Under the pieces are notes generated by a model. That model did no database searches. It was given only the letters and a program-made list of their open reading frames with translations, and had not been told where the DNA came from. 64,000 nt of DNA from Lasiodiplodia sp. COLG20 (lineage: Eukaryota; Ascomycota; Dothideomycetes; Botryosphaeriales; Botryosphaeriaceae). The translations under genes and the position numbers were made by a program. Where the stretch lies: positions 39,939 through 103,938 of the forward strand of contig VNWV01000038.1 in assembly GCA_009801085.1 (NCBI GenBank). Direction: 5' to 3'. Each line of letters opens with the position of its first letter. Within the stretch, counting starts at the first letter, position 1. Below are positions 43,685-55,915 of the stretch, one piece after another.

Positions 43685-44660
43685 ATGGCGCCTCGACCAG
43701 GTCAAGAGCGCGAAGTCAACCAGCGTGTCCCTGTTCGCCCAGACTATGTCTTCGTGAAAAAGGGCGACCCGTACATCACGCGGCACTGCCGTCAACTGAC
43801 CAAAGAGATGGGAAAGGACTTGTTCGTTGTTATGGTAAGATTTAACTCAACTCTACCTGCTCACTCACCCACCCTCTCGCCCGTTTTCTTTATTTTTCTC
43901 GCTTCGGTTCCAATGCTCGCCCAACAAGATCCGCTCACCCATAATCCACCTTCCCTAACACCTGCACCAACCCCAGGACGATAAAAAGCGCTCCCTCGGC
44001 CTCCGCGTCCCCAAGCACGTCCACAGCACCGTCCTCGCCGCCGACGCCGCCACCAAAGCCGACCGCCTTGTCGCGACCGCAGTGCGGGACTCGCGACTAC
44101 TAGCAGATGCGCGCAGCACGCTGCTCCGTCTCTATCCCGCAACGCCCGCTAACGCCGTCGACGGCATCGTCGCCCACACGTTCCGCAAGCACAGCGGGCG
44201 CGTAGGCCGTGCCGGCGACATGGAGCTCGACGAGAAGGTGACGCTGGGCTTACGTGCACATGTAAGACACAAGTACACCGACTACGATCGGTTGATGCGG
44301 CATGAGGGGCTAGACAAGGACGAGGCGCGCAGGAGGATTGCGCATGAGGTGGATGAGGTGGTTAGGAAATGGCAAGGAGGAGAGCAGGCGCCGCTTTGGG
44401 GCCGGAGGAGGTTGTCACTCAGGAACGCTGGTGTTGGTGTGAATAACGGCGGTAGTGGCGGTGGGAGTGCAAGTGGTGGCTCGCCGAAGAAGGGTAGAAC
44501 GAAGGGCACGAGCAGTAGGGCGACTACAAAGAAGACCGGTGGGGGCATCAAGAAGAGACCAGGAATGAAGCAAAAGAGAACTTTGCCAAAGACGAGGGTG
44601 AGCAAGACTGCGAGGAAACCGACGAGGAGCACTAGAGCGCGCAGGGGCAAGAAGGCCTGA
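43685..44660 (+). CDS. DUF2293 domain protein, 277 aa
   Basis: Conserved fungal protein of unknown function. Exons 43685-43834 and 43977-44660 join (VVM+DDKKRSLGLRVP) to 277 residues. The N-terminus PRPGQEREVNQRVPVRPDYVFVKKGDPYITRHCR and the central helices (VATAVRDSRLLADARSTLLRLYP, IVAHTFRKHSGRVGRAGDMELDEKVTLGLRAHVRHKYTDYDRL in pieces) match the DUF2293 pattern. The C-terminal ~90 residues are a Gly/Lys/Arg-rich basic tail (KKGRTKGTSSRATTKKT), suggesting nuclear location or nucleic-acid binding by charge, which is inference. The start at 43685 (MAPRPGQ) matches family usage; an in-frame ATG at 43595 would add 30 residues, some hydrophobic. Confidence 0.85.
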
Positions 44661-45172
44661 TGGGATGGGTACGCTCGATGAAGAAGTTTCTCGAGGAAGG
44701 AATCGCTCAACGAAAGGATCGCTCGACGAGAGGGTTGCTTGACGAAGGGATTGTCCAACGGGGTAATTGTTCGACGGAGGAGGTGCGGATGGAAGTGCTG
44801 TACGATGACACGACCTACAAAGTATGATACCCGATTATAGATCACAACATTGCTTGCCCTATACTTGCGCAACGGCTCTGCTGCTACGTGTCTATTATAC
44901 ATTGTAGCTCCCTAATGAGCTTAGGGAAATTCCCTGAATGCAGCCGCGGGGGTATCTTGATATGATTTTAGTAATCCCAGAACGCCTGTTGACTCCTTTA
45001 TGCTCTCTCTGTTCCTTCCTGCCCTTCCATGATGAACTACACCCAGACGACATCGGCCGCGAAGGCTCAACCCCAAACCCAAGCGTAGGGCCGCAACGAT
45101 CCGTTGGGTGTTTCTCTGATTCCGATCAGTGTAGACTGCTTGGATAAAATCACATGCGTATTTCAAATCGTC
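44661..45172. other. Intergenic between convergent genes
   Basis: 512 bp between the 3' ends of the DUF2293 gene and the RNA triphosphatase gene. It begins with imperfect repeats of the type CGAYGAARGGAT / GCTCAACGA near 44675-44770. No gene seen. Confidence 0.5.
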
Positions 45173-46506
45173 TTACATAATAGTGGCTTCCCTAGAAAGT
45201 ATCCTGATGTTGTTGACGAACGTTTTGACCATCTCCTCGTAGCACGCATCCGGGCGTCCTTGCTTGGTCCATAAACCCTGTTCGATGAGCTTGTCGGCCA
45301 TCAATTCGACCTCCAATTCATGAACTTTCTGGTGAGGGTCATTGGCCTTCCTGACCTGGGTCAAGTCGACCTGCGTGTGCAGATGCTGATAGCTCACACG
45401 ATCCTTCATGCGGCCAGGTTCATCCGACGGCTCGAACACCGAAATGTCCTCATCCAGCTGGATTTCGATGTTCACGCTGATGCGGCAGTCGAAGGCCTCG
45501 CTGGGTGAGATGATGTCGAGATCGGCGACGCGTACCTTTACGATCTGCGCCTTGATTTCCTTCGTATTCGTATCTCTCGTAACTCGCACGCGGGGTTTGC
45601 GCATGCGGGCTTGGCCATAGAGGTATGGGCGCACGGCTGGCGGTAGAGACTGTAGAACGCTTTCGTCGGCAGTGTAGAACGAGTCGGTCTCGCGCAGATG
45701 CTTGTAATGGATCTTAGGACGATCGCTCCTAAGGCTCTCGCCAACGGTCTTGTTGAGGAATTCGTTCAATGCCTTGTGTTGTTGCTGTAGAACGTTAGTG
45801 CCGCATATTCACAGGTCCACGGTGAACATACCTCGTTCATGCGGCTCTCAAACTGGAGCTTGCTGGATGGATAGCCGGAGACGGCTTGGGTGAGGATTGG
45901 TAGCGTGACTCGATCGCTGGTATTCTTGTCCAGCAGCGTGCCCAATTTTCCTTCGATCTCGAGCTGAATGCCAGGGTGGGCACCCTCAGGCACACCTCCA
46001 TGCAGATCCTCCCGGTCGACCACGTATTGCCATAAGAAGTCGCAGACACGGCGTACGACCTCGTCGTAGGGTTGAACATTGGTAAGACTCGGTTCTAGAC
46101 CACTGCTAGAGCCCTCTGTGGGAGGAGGCGCGGGTGCCTGTCGGGGCGCAACTTGTGCAGGCGGTGCTTGATGCTGGGGCGGCTGGTGCTGCTGCTGTTG
46201 TTGTGGCGGGGGAGGCGGGCGCTCAGGTATGTGCGCCTGCCTGATCTCTCCACGCTGTAGCGCGTTCCAATCGAAACGGCGAGCCCAAGGCGGGATCTCG
46301 CGCGGTTGGTGAGAGGAAACGACAGACATGGTCCTGGGACGTGGTGGGGGCGACGTCTGAGGTGCGGGTGATGGCTTGGACGTGTGTGAGGCAGCAGTGG
46401 ATGGTGGTGTAGGCGAGATAATGGATGCGACCGAAGCTTGTCGGCCCGTCTTTGGGGTCGCGGGTGGAAGGTTTCCATCGTCGTTGAGCATGCCGCGGAG
46501 GTCCAT
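45173..46506 (-). CDS. CET1: mRNA-capping enzyme subunit beta, RNA 5'-triphosphatase (Cet1-like), 428 aa
   Basis: Removes the gamma phosphate from nascent transcripts, the first step of capping, in the nucleus. Exons 46506-45832 and 45784-45173 join (SRMNE+QQHKALNEF) to 428 residues. The N-terminal ~140 residues are Pro/Gln/Ser-rich and disordered, and include PPWARRFDWN, resembling the stretch that binds the guanylyltransferase in yeast. The catalytic tunnel begins at HPGIQLEIEGKLG, with the metal-binding Glu183 and Glu185 and the Lys187. YLYGQARMRKPRVRVTRD and the ISVNIEIQLDED strand near residues 327-338 supply further tunnel strands and a metal Glu. Length and order match fungal Cet1 proteins. 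It is divergent from RPN2 with a 611-bp common upstream region. Confidence 0.9.
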
Positions 46507-47117
46507 GGTGGTGGATTGCTGGATGCGCGTCGGCGCTCGTGTCGGCGGTGGGATATGCGGCTGAGTCGGTGGAGATGCGGCGATGGGCGCGCGGGAGGTG
46601 ATGCTGGTCCGACTCTGAACGCGGGACCAGCGCGCTCACCAGCAGACAAAGCGTGGCGAAGGTTGCGGATTCGTGGGCGCAACACGCAGCTGCTCTGCCG
46701 CGGCGCGAGCGCAGATGCCAAAGACTCGTGTCGGAGGGCTTGCACAATGGTGGTTGCGAATGCAGGCGGCTCACATGGCCTGGCGCGCGTCGCCGCCAAG
46801 TCGCTGCCGGGTGAGGCTGGTGAGCGCTCCTTGGCGTCGGCCGCGCACGATGCGGAGCAGGCGAGGAGATGCGCAAAAAGGCCAAGATGCTCAGTGGGCG
46901 AGTACGCGCGCAATGCCGGCGAGCGCGAGTGCGACTGGCGATGCGGCGGCCGGAGAGTGGTTCCTGACGCTGCGCGTAAGCGGCAACCTGTATGGCCGGT
47001 GGACGACCGAGTCTTGGCTTTGGGGCTTGTGAGCTGCACCGTCGCTGAAGCTCCCCATCATCATCATCAACAACGTCAACCCGGCCTCACCACCTCCCAT
47101 CCCCCATCCATACCACC
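46507..47117. promoter_or_regulatory. Shared upstream region of CET1 and RPN2
   Basis: 611 bp, GC-rich, between two divergent housekeeping genes. I looked for the proteasome element GGTGGCAAA and did not find it. No TATA box is evident. Open frames here are shadows caused by GC content. Confidence 0.5.
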
Positions 47118-50100
47118 ATGACCGCGGCCTCCCATCCTAACAACCCGACTCCGACAAGACCCTCTGACCAGTCCATCATGGGAGGCTTGACCTCCGCTGC
47201 CGGCCTCGTCGGCTTCTTGTCTGAGCCAGACAACGACCTCAGGTCGTTCGCCCTGCACCGGTTAAACGACGAGATCGATCTACTGTGGCCCGAGGTTGCA
47301 GGTTCCGTCGGTCAGATGTGAGTTCCCCTCCGTGCTCCTGCTGCACCTGTTGGCAATAGCTCTGGGCGATGGAGCTCAGCTGTGCGGTAGCTGCGAGCTC
47401 TGCCAGCCGCCACCATGCCGGCCTAGCCTAGCGCGCCGGGAAACCTTGCATCATCATGCTAACACACCCCTCTGCACAGAGAAGCTCTGTACGAAGATGA
47501 GTCGTTCCCGGAGAGAGAACTCGCTGCTCTGGTGGCGGCCAAGGTCTACTACCAGCTACAAGAGTACAACGAGAGCATGGTGTTCGCGCTGGGAGCAGGA
47601 AAGCTATTCAGCATAGATCACCCCGGGGAGTTTGAGGACACGATAGTTAGTGAGTCTCGGCCTACACCATCCGCATATCGTGAGCTATGCTGACCGGCCA
47701 ATGCGTTTAGCCAAGTGTATCGACACCTACATCGCTCTGTCCGCCCTGCACAACCCCCCGGCGCCCGCAAGCACCGCAAACCAGCCTCCGCCCCAGCTTA
47801 CGACTGCCTTCCCCGCGAACGCAAACGGCAGCGCAAACACCGCCGCAAGCCTGACCTCTCCGACGACGCCTTTCTCACAAACCACGCTTCCCTCCAAGTC
47901 TCTGCTCTCCCGCGACGATTCCACGAGCTTCGATCCCTCGGTCCCCGGCGGTGGCAATGCCGGCACTCCTGGCTCACACCCGTCTCCCTTGGCTCTGCCG
48001 AGGCCGGTGCAGAAGAACCTGCAGACGGTGATCCGGAGGTTGTTCGAGAGCTGCTACCAGGCTGGCGCATACCAGCAGGTCGTCGGTATCGCCGTGGAGG
48101 CCCGGAACCTCGATGTTCTGCGCGAGACTATCCTGAGGGCGAGCCAGGACGAGAAGAAGCAGGGCAAGAAGGCTGCCAGTGGCGCCGCAGGTAAGAGCGA
48201 GGAGCTCATGGAGTACATTCTGGACATCTGCATGAACGTTGTCCAGGAGCGCGGTCTTAGGAACGAGGTATGTGAATTTCGAGATATGATTTTGGAAGTA
48301 TGCTAATTGCTGTCAGATCCTGAGATTGATCCTCGACCTCCTCAACGAGCTCCCGAACCCTGACTACTTCTCTATCGCAAAGTGCGTGGTGTACCTCAAC
48401 CAGCACTCGATGGCCTCCAACATGCTCCGCCATCTCGTCGAGCGTGGAGATGCTCACTCCTTGGCTGTCGCGTACCAAATTTCTTTCGACCTCTACGACA
48501 ACAGCACACAAGAGTTCCTCTCCAAGGTGATCGAGGAGCTTCCTGAGACGGAGGAGAAGAAGGATGAGGCTGGTGGACAATCGTCGGCCAACGGGGATGC
48601 TATGCAGACTGAGTCTGGCGAGGGAACTAGGGAAACGGACGGACTGCTGGCAAACGCGGAGAGCACTCACACCGCAACCATTCCCTCAAGGACAAAGTCG
48701 AACCCTGCCACCGAGGAGCAGAAGAAGGCTTTCTCGTCCATCCGCCACATTCTGAAGGGCACCAAGACGATCGACCTCAACCTCGAGTTCCTCTACAGGA
48801 ACAACCATGCCGATCGCAACGTCTTGAACAAGATTCGTGACAGCTTGGAGGCTCGGAATTCCATCTTCCACACCGCCGTCACTTTCGCCAACGCCTTCAT
48901 GAACTCCGGCACTACCAACGATGGCTTCTTCCGCGACAACCTTGACTGGCTCCAGAAGGCCGTCAACTGGTCCAAGTTCACAGCCACTGCGGCGCTGGGT
49001 GTCATCCACCGTGGAAACATCACCCAAGGCCAGAGGCTGCTGGACCCCTACCTCCCCAAGGACAACAACGTCTCGGGTTCGTCGTACAGCCAGGGTGGTT
49101 CCCTGTTCGCCCTTGGTTTGATCTACAGCAACCACGGCACTGATGTGCTTGAGTACCTCTCGACCCAGTTCAGGAAGGCCTCGGAGGAAGTCGTGCAGCA
49201 CGGTGGTGCTCTCGGTCTGGGAGTTGCGGGCATGGCTACCGGTAACGACGACATCTACGAGTCCCTCAAGACCGTGCTGTACACCGACTCTGCCATCAAC
49301 GGTGAGGCCGTCGGTCTTGCCATGGGTCTTGTCATGCTCGGCACCGGCAACATCAAGGCTCTGGAGGACATGATCCAGTACGCCCACGACACGCAGCACG
49401 AGAAGATCGTGCGCGGTCTGGCCATGGGTATGGCTCTTATCATGTACGGCCGCCAGGAAGCTGCCGATGAGCTCATCAACGGTCTCCTCGAGGATCCCGA
49501 CCCGACCCTGAGGTACGGTGGTATCATGACCATTGCCCTCGCCTACTGCGGTACCAGCAGCAACAAGGCCGTCCGCAAGTTGCTCCACGTTGCTGTCAGT
49601 GATGTCAGCGATGATGTTCGCAGGGTCGCCGTCATGAGTCTGGGATTCGTCCTTTTCAGGAAGCCGGGTGCCGTTCCTCGCATGGTCGAGCTCCTTGCTG
49701 AGTCCTACAACCCTCACGTGCGGTACGGCGCAACCATGGCCCTTGGTATTGCCTGCGCTGGTACTGGTCTGCACGAGGCCATTGACCTCCTCGAGCCTAT
49801 GATGAAGGATTCCACCGACTTCGTCCGCCAGGGTGCTCTCATCTCCCTCGCTATGATCATGGTTCAGCAGAACGAGTCGATGAACCCCAAGGTTGGAACG
49901 ATCCGCAAGACGCTCCAGAAGGTTGTGGGTGATCGCCACGAGGACGCTATGGCCAAGTTCGGTGCTGCTCTCGCTCTTGGTATCATCGATGCCGGTGGTC
50001 GCAACTGCACTATCGGTCTGCAGACCCAGACCGGCAACCTGAACATGACTGCCATCGTCGGCATGGCTGTCTTCACCCAGTACTGGTACTGGTTCCCTCT

Positions 50101-50926
50101 GACCCACTTCCTCTCCCTCAGCTTCACCCCCACCGCCATCATTGGTGTCGACCAGGACCTTGAAATCCCAAGCTTCAAGTTCTACAGCGCAACCAGGCCA
50201 AGCATGTTCGATTACCCGCCGGAGGTGGAAGTCAAGACTGAGGAGGCTCCGGAGAAGATCAAGACTGCGGTCCTGTCTACTACTGCCCAGGCCAAGCGTC
50301 GCAAGATGGTCAAGGAGAGGCAGCAGCGCCGCGAGAGCATGGATGTGGACCCTACCCCTGCCACTCCCAAGGCTTCGAACGAGGAGGACAAGATGGACAC
50401 GGATGAGGATGGAAAGAAGGATGAGAAGAAGGAGGGCGAGAAGGAGGCCACTCCGTCTGCAGAGGGTTCGAAGAAGAAGGTTGAGAAGGAGAAGGTTGGC
50501 TACGAGCTCGAGAACATGTCGAGGGTTCTGCCGGCGCAGCTGAAGTACATCAGCTTCCCCGGCGACCGCTACGTGCCTGTCAAGAAGGTGAGTTGCACCC
50601 CAACTCCGTTTTTACATTTCAACTATGCTAACTAGCTACAGGCTACCGGCGGTGTTATCCTCGTGACAGACACGAAGCCCTCGGAGGCAAAGGAACTTCT
50701 CGAGCTGAAGGTCAAGAAGGCTGCGGCCGCTCCTGCTCCTGGTGCCCCTGGCCACACTCTTCAGGACCGCGTGGAGGACGCCTACAGCTCACGCGACACC
50801 GGCGCCAGTGTGACCGGCGCTGCCGAGGCAGCGGGTGTTCTCACCGCCGTCGATGAAGATGACGACGACGAGGAGGCATCCGCACCTCGCGACTTCGAGT
50901 ACTACTCTGACGGTGGCGACGAGTAG
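47118..50926 (+). CDS. RPN2: 26S proteasome regulatory subunit Rpn2, 1160 aa
   Basis: Large scaffold of the 19S particle base; binds ubiquitin receptors and other lid/base subunits. Five exons, 47118-47317, 47480-47649, 47711-48267, 48317-50587 and 50642-50926, splice to 1160 residues without a stop. The N-terminal helices include SAAGLVGFLSEPDNDLRSFALHRLN. The PC-repeat toroid in the middle is clear, as repeats with Gly-Ala and Gly-x-Ala-Leu-Gly character: GGSLFALGLIYSNHG, GGALGLGVAGMATGN, GLAMGLVMLGTGN, GLAMGMALIMYGRQ, GGIMTIALAYCGT, YGATMALGIACAGTG, QGALISLAMIMVQ, FGAALALGIIDAGG. KFYSATRPSMFDYPP follows, then a Lys/Glu-rich charged insert and an acidic C-terminus (DEDDDDEEASAP...YYSDGGDE). 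A Pro/Thr/Ala-rich loop lies near residues 135-180. Length and order match fungal Rpn2. Confidence 0.96.
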
Positions 50927-52371
50927 AGTTTGAACTCGATCCCTTCTCCTTGTACATCATCACATGACTGGGTGCTGTTAGGGAGCGGTTATCTTCTTTA
51001 TTCGCATCAAGTGGATTACTAGTTTTCAACGAGCTCGTTTCCATTGGGGATGGGGGAGAGGCTCAGATTCCTCCTGACAGATGGGCAGAGCGTAATTTAG
51101 GGGTGTGTGGGGTCAGGGTGGAGGAAAATGCGGAAACACGATGGATGATGCGATGAGGTGGTTGGTCTCATGAAAGATGGGGAGGGTAGCCAGGCCCGGC
51201 GGATACTCTGGCGCAAACCAAACCTGGGAATCGAAGAGAAATTACAGCTTTGTGATAGACAAGGGCGCTTTTATGTTCATTGCTTTTCTTGCTCTTTCAC
51301 GCGAGTGGTCAGAAGGCTTCGGGCTCATCTTTTCCGGAGGCATGGTGTATATTATGCATGAATTGAAAGCGATGATTTTGATGTGCGCTTGCTGGGTGTT
51401 GTCGTCTATCTTGCTAATGCCGTTGCCTATGCTTGAGCTCCCTTAGGGTATGTTTGAGCTTGCTTGGCTATTAATGCTAATGCTGTGCTAATGTACCTGC
51501 CAGGATGACACAGGATGCTGGTAAGTCAAAAGACCAGATTATGGCCTCCAGCTCCGGTGTCCAGAAAGCAGCGCATTCATGCCTGAGGCTGAGGCATCGC
51601 TCCAGAGCGCCACGTGTTTCCGTCTTGGTAATATCTCACGGAAAAGAAATATCAACGTGGTTCCCTTAAATGCCCTCCATGCTGGATTGGGTCCAGCAGC
51701 CGAGAAAGCTATATTCCGGAGTAACACTGTTGGTCTTCGACTTTCCCTGCAGTAGGTTGATTCCGGGCTGCCATTCAGAGGACCCAGTTCTATGGACTCG
51801 TCAGAAGGTTGGTTGTGCCGTTGCTGTCGTAAGCGTGCTTCATCATCGGCGTCGATCCAATCTTTGAGTTCCAAGTAGCTGAAGCTTGGTGTGGCGGACT
51901 TGTTCCCAAACAATGATTGAGTACATGTAGGGTCCTGATACGGTGTTTCTTGTTGCTGCAATCACGCCAGGATCTCATCCACTTGCGGTAACCTACCCAG
52001 TCTTCTGTGATGTGAGTCGTTCCTCACTCACCCCAAGCCCGTGGCATCCGCAGCCGAGCATTGTCAATGGAGGTGTCGTTTGTCGTCGAGGCCGATTGCT
52101 CTCCTCTTAGTGTCCTCCGTTTGGTATGGCTGTTTCTCCCAGAACGCGGCTGATGCGTGGAAATCAGCCCCAATCCGTATAACCAACCGCGTTGCATTTT
52201 GCGCACGCATCCACTTCCATCCCTCCATGCTCCTCCTCCTCGTTTGCCCTTTCCCCTTTGGCCATAAACTCAGAAACACCATCGTCACGTTACACCATCA
52301 CCATCTTCCTCCTCCCCATTCCCCCTCTTTCCTTAATTATTATTGATATTGTTTTCGTTCTCAATTCCCGC
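50927..52371. other. Intergenic between convergent genes, 1.4 kb; no gene seen
   Basis: 3' flanks of RPN2 (+) and the LSM-domain gene (-). A minus-strand frame at 51539-51961 (140 codons) has mixed polar sequence but no motif or obvious codon bias, so it is not called. Nothing else recognised. Confidence 0.5.
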
Positions 52372-52849
52372 TCACCCCATCGCCGCCGTCAATGGGGCCA
52401 CGGGCGCCGGCGCCCACGGACTCTCTTCGCATTCGATCCGCGTCACGTAGCGGCCCGGCACGACGACCAGCCCAACGTAGCGGCTCGACAGCGGCAGCTG
52501 CACTGACGGGTCGCCCGAGGCGGCGATGGCGGCGCGGATGGCGGCCTCGCTGGGCGGGCGGTATTCGTGGGTCAGGGCGAGGATGATATTGCGGTCCTGT
52601 TTTTTTGAGAGATTAGGCTTTTTGTTGGTGGTGGTGGTGGAGGAGGGGACGGGAGGAGCTTACTTTGTCCGTGCATTTCATCTGACCGATGAACATGCGC
52701 TTGTCGGTGACGTGCACGCGGAGGTTGCGGCCGATGAACTGGGTCAGGTAGATGATTGCTTTCGTGGGCGAGATGGTGGTGGGTGCTGTTGCGGAGGCGG
52801 GCGTGGGCTCGGCGGCTGCTGGGGAGCGGCCTTCGGGGATTGTTTCCAT
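52372..52849 (-). CDS. LSM-domain protein, NatC auxiliary subunit Naa38/Mak31-like, 136 aa
   Basis: Exons 52849-52664 and 52596-52372 join (MKCTDK+DRNIILALTHEY) to 136 residues. After a Pro/Ala/Ser-rich start, the Sm-like fold is clear: helix AIIYLTQFIGRNLRVHVTDKR, then the Sm1 pattern FIGQMKCTDKDRNIIL, and the Sm2 end SRYVGLVVVPGRYVTRIECEE. The gap between the two halves contains a ~25-residue Ala-rich insert (HEYRPPSEAAIRAAIAAS), as in fungal Naa38 relatives. Such proteins are the small third subunit of the NatC N-terminal acetyltransferase that sits on ribosomes. Other LSM families are possible, but the RYVTRIE end favours Naa38. The start at 52849 is the ATG nearest the fold; one upstream at 52921 is also in frame. 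Confidence 0.8.
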
Positions 52850-53991
52850 GGTTGCGGTCGTTGCGTCTAGAGAGGTTCGCTGTGGGCGGTAGGTTCTGGT
52901 GTTATTCTGCGGTGCGGTCACGACGGCGTGAAGCTGTCGAAAGCTTGGACGTTTGGCGGGGAAGTGCGGCGTAGCGGCAACGATTTTCGCGTTGCCCGGA
53001 CATGCTCGTGCGCCGCTCGCTCCAACGTCACTGCAATCATGACACCGTTTTTATTCTTACTTTAGACTACGATAGCACCTAAGGCGGCTCTGTTTACTTA
53101 GAAAGTAATGCTCGGCTTATGCTCTGCGTGTCACTAACACTGTCAAAATTGTGTTCGTAATAGGAATGTTTAAGCCTAAACTTGATAGTTAACATTGAAA
53201 GTCAGTTCTACGACTGCGTATGAATAAAGATATTCCATTGAATACAATGCACTATGTCTAAATTCCTATTAACTTCACAGAAATTTTCTTCAGTCATCTT
53301 TAGAAGTGTATTATCAAGGAATAGAGCCATTTTTTATTTTTTCTTGCGGATGCAGAGAGTAATCTAAGGGTGTTTGGATGGCTTTCGTCGTTTGTTTACT
53401 TTTATTTTTTGCTTGCAACAAAACCAAAGGCAATTGGCTCACAGAGTCCGTCATAAATATGTTATTTAGTGTAATATACGTCACGCTGTAGCAAATTGAT
53501 GGCACTGGAGAGTATATACAATAGCACGTAACACGAAAGCAGTAAAACACTTAAAGCTGATTTGATTGATACTTCAGGCAATCGTGCAAGTATTGTGAGA
53601 TAGTAATGATCTCCGCAAAGTATTATGGGTTCTATTGGTTGCTCTTTAGTTCAAGTCATGCATTGTTGCGGAAGGCGGAAAACACAAGAGTAGCATGATC
53701 ATTACACCGGTTAAGCAGATTGTCTTGTGTTATAGGGCAAAAACTGTGAATGCGAGTGAGCGCCTCGTGAAGTGACGTCACTGGTTTGCTTGGTGTGTTA
53801 GGAGACGCCGTTGCTTCCTTCTGCACGAGGAAGGCACGAACGCACATGCCACCAGTGGACATAAAAGCATCTGCATTTCAGACCTTCGACCACTTCCTCT
53901 ACACCGCACACCCTTCGTTTCATTGCGATAACCGAAACCCTCTACGATCCTAAACACCTTCGAACGTTCCGCATCGAGTCCTATCGTGGAC
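52850..53991. other. Divergent intergenic region with AT-rich stretch
   Basis: From about 53040 to 53780 the sequence is visibly more AT-rich than its surroundings. It then returns to a C/T-rich promoter just before the gene at 53992. No gene, repeat unit or transposon end was recognised. It could be a decayed element or only a permissive spacer. Confidence 0.5.
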
Positions 53992-55226
53992 ATGGGGGAC
54001 CTGTTGGAGCTCATCGACGACCGCTTGGTCCTCAACACTGGCCCTCGCGGCTCCACTGCAGCTGACACGCCCAGCTCACTCGCTCTTCTTCTCGACCGTG
54101 TCAACTCACTCCATGAGATGCCCGAGACTATCGTCAACAAGGAGGAGGTTGTCATCGCTGGAGGCTGGACCTTCTCTCTGGATACCATGGAAGTCCTGAA
54201 GGCGAAGTACAACAAGTTGGACCTGGAGAACGCTGTCGACACGGACGCGGACGAACCGATGCGCACTGGCGACCTGACGCGCGCTCGTTCGCAGAGCAGC
54301 GCTGCTCAAAGCGACACGCCTCGTAAGCATGAGCTTGAGTGGGCGCTCGCCGTCAACTTGATCAAGTCGGTCCTTGAGAAGATTGATGGTCTGAAGTCCC
54401 TCGAGTAAGTTGACCCCGCTGACATTCTCGAGCTAGTTGACTATATTAGATGGGAGACCGATCTCCCCTTCTCCAAGGAGATCTGGGCGGTCATCCCGGA
54501 AAACGTGCAGAAGCTTAGCCTGAACTTGTTCGTCCCCGATGTCGAGGAGCTCGGTGAACATGACCCTCACCCGGACTACTTCACCCACGATGACCTTATG
54601 TATTTGGTCAACTTCAAGAACCTGAGGTCCCTCCGCTTGTACAACATGGTCGAGTCTTTCCAGTCCATCATCTGGGAGACTGTCTGGAAGAACACCGGCC
54701 TCACCACCCTGGAGCTCGAGATGCGCGATGATCCCATCACCCGTGATGGTGACAACGGCGGAAAGCGTTTCCCTGTCATTGACATCAACTGGAAGTACAA
54801 CACCAAGCGTGTTGCAGCTGACAAGTATCGGTAAGTGTTTGCATCTCTGGCTCTGGTCTGTAACTGATGACGCGCAGTGGCCGTGACGGCTTCGGCTTCC
54901 TTCACCACACGTACGGCTATGGAGAGTATCTGGACTGTGTTGCGATCAGCAAGGGCCGCAACGCCGCAATGCGCTCCATGGGCGAACTCAACACGCTGCC
55001 CTTGACTACCTTGCGCCTCGGCAACTTTGTCGTTGACGACACGTCCTTCGCGAAGTACTTCGATGGCCTGCTCAAGATTGTCTTCACCTCGAAGTGCGCT
55101 GATGCTGGCTTCATCCTTCCGGAGAAGCTCAATGGAAAGGTAAACATGTTCACCCGTCCGGCTGGTTTGGGTGAGGAAGATTACTTCGAGGTCAGCGTTG
55201 AGATGGTGAGCGAGGCTCCTGCCTAA
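53992..55226 (+). CDS. Unrecognised 380-aa protein (possible F-box/LRR-type architecture)
   Basis: Exons 53992-54404, 54450-54830 and 54878-55226 join cleanly to 380 residues. I do not recognise a named family. The start is MGDLLELIDDRL; an in-frame GTG two codons earlier was not used. The first ~140 residues are mostly polar helices, including LEWALAVNLIKSVLEKIDGLKSLEWE. The middle has regularly spaced Leu residues (NVQKLSLNLFVPD, FKNLRSLRLYNM, NTGLTTLELEMRDD, LTTLRLGNFVVDD), reminiscent of the irregular leucine-rich repeats of fungal F-box-like proteins. No F-box proper is seen at the N-terminus. No signal peptide or membrane helix. Codon use is strongly biased toward C-ending codons, which suggests decent expression. 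Function unknown. Confidence 0.8.
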
Positions 55227-55915
55227 GCTGTTCATACTTGCCGATGGAGATATGGCGCGGGATCATGTACGGATGGCATGACATGGCCGCGATAGTGGGA
55301 TTCATGGATAGTACAGTAGGACTGGCTTGGTATCTGATGTGATCCTCGGTAGTCGAGACTAGCGGATCAATGCAATGAAATTGCGGAATTATTGTGTGAG
55401 CTCGCGTGAAGTAGACCCGAAGCGGAAGTAGAGCGCGCCATGGCTGTACACAAGAAAGACGGTGCGCTGAGGTCGGTAGTCTAGTAGCCGTGGCTCCGAC
55501 ATTCAGCCAATCAGCTTTAGGACTCGCTCGGCAGCTCATTAATGTGAGAGCACGCGACGACGGCTTGAAGCATGAAGAATTACACGATATAGTGCGGCGA
55601 AGGCGGCGGAAGACGTCGGTTACCTGTCCTTGGAGTCGGCGGAGGTCCCGATCAGGCTGGTGGTTCAAATTCCGTAGGTGAGTAAAACACAGCACCTTTA
55701 CGCGAGATTGCTGGTAGTAGGAGAAACCAGCTCGAGCCACATGGAGCACCTTCAATCGAGGTACAAAGAACTTGAATGTGTAGAGAGGGATGTTGGGGTT
55801 GAAGTGGAGGAGCGGGGAGCAGTTTTCCCGAGGTCGCGTCATCGATCTCTGTGGCCGGGGGTGCCTGTCCCTCATCTCCGTCACAACCTTATTCTAGCCA
55901 AACTTCACCTACGAA
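55227..55915. other. Intergenic; no gene seen
   Basis: 689 bp between two plus-strand genes. A weak tRNA-like B box (GGTTCAAATTCCG near 55663) was examined and rejected. Nothing else recognised. Confidence 0.5.

Noticed and set aside
48686..50107. 473-codon frame antisense to RPN2
   Set aside because: Shadow of a strongly codon-biased gene; sequence is Val/Asp/Gly-rich without motif.
51539..51961. 140-codon minus-strand frame downstream of RPN2
   Set aside because: No recognisable domain, and no clear start or splice context.
55590..55680. tRNA-like B box GGTTCAAATTCCG
   Set aside because: The flanking bases do not pair into a T-stem and no acceptor stem or A box could be folded by eye.
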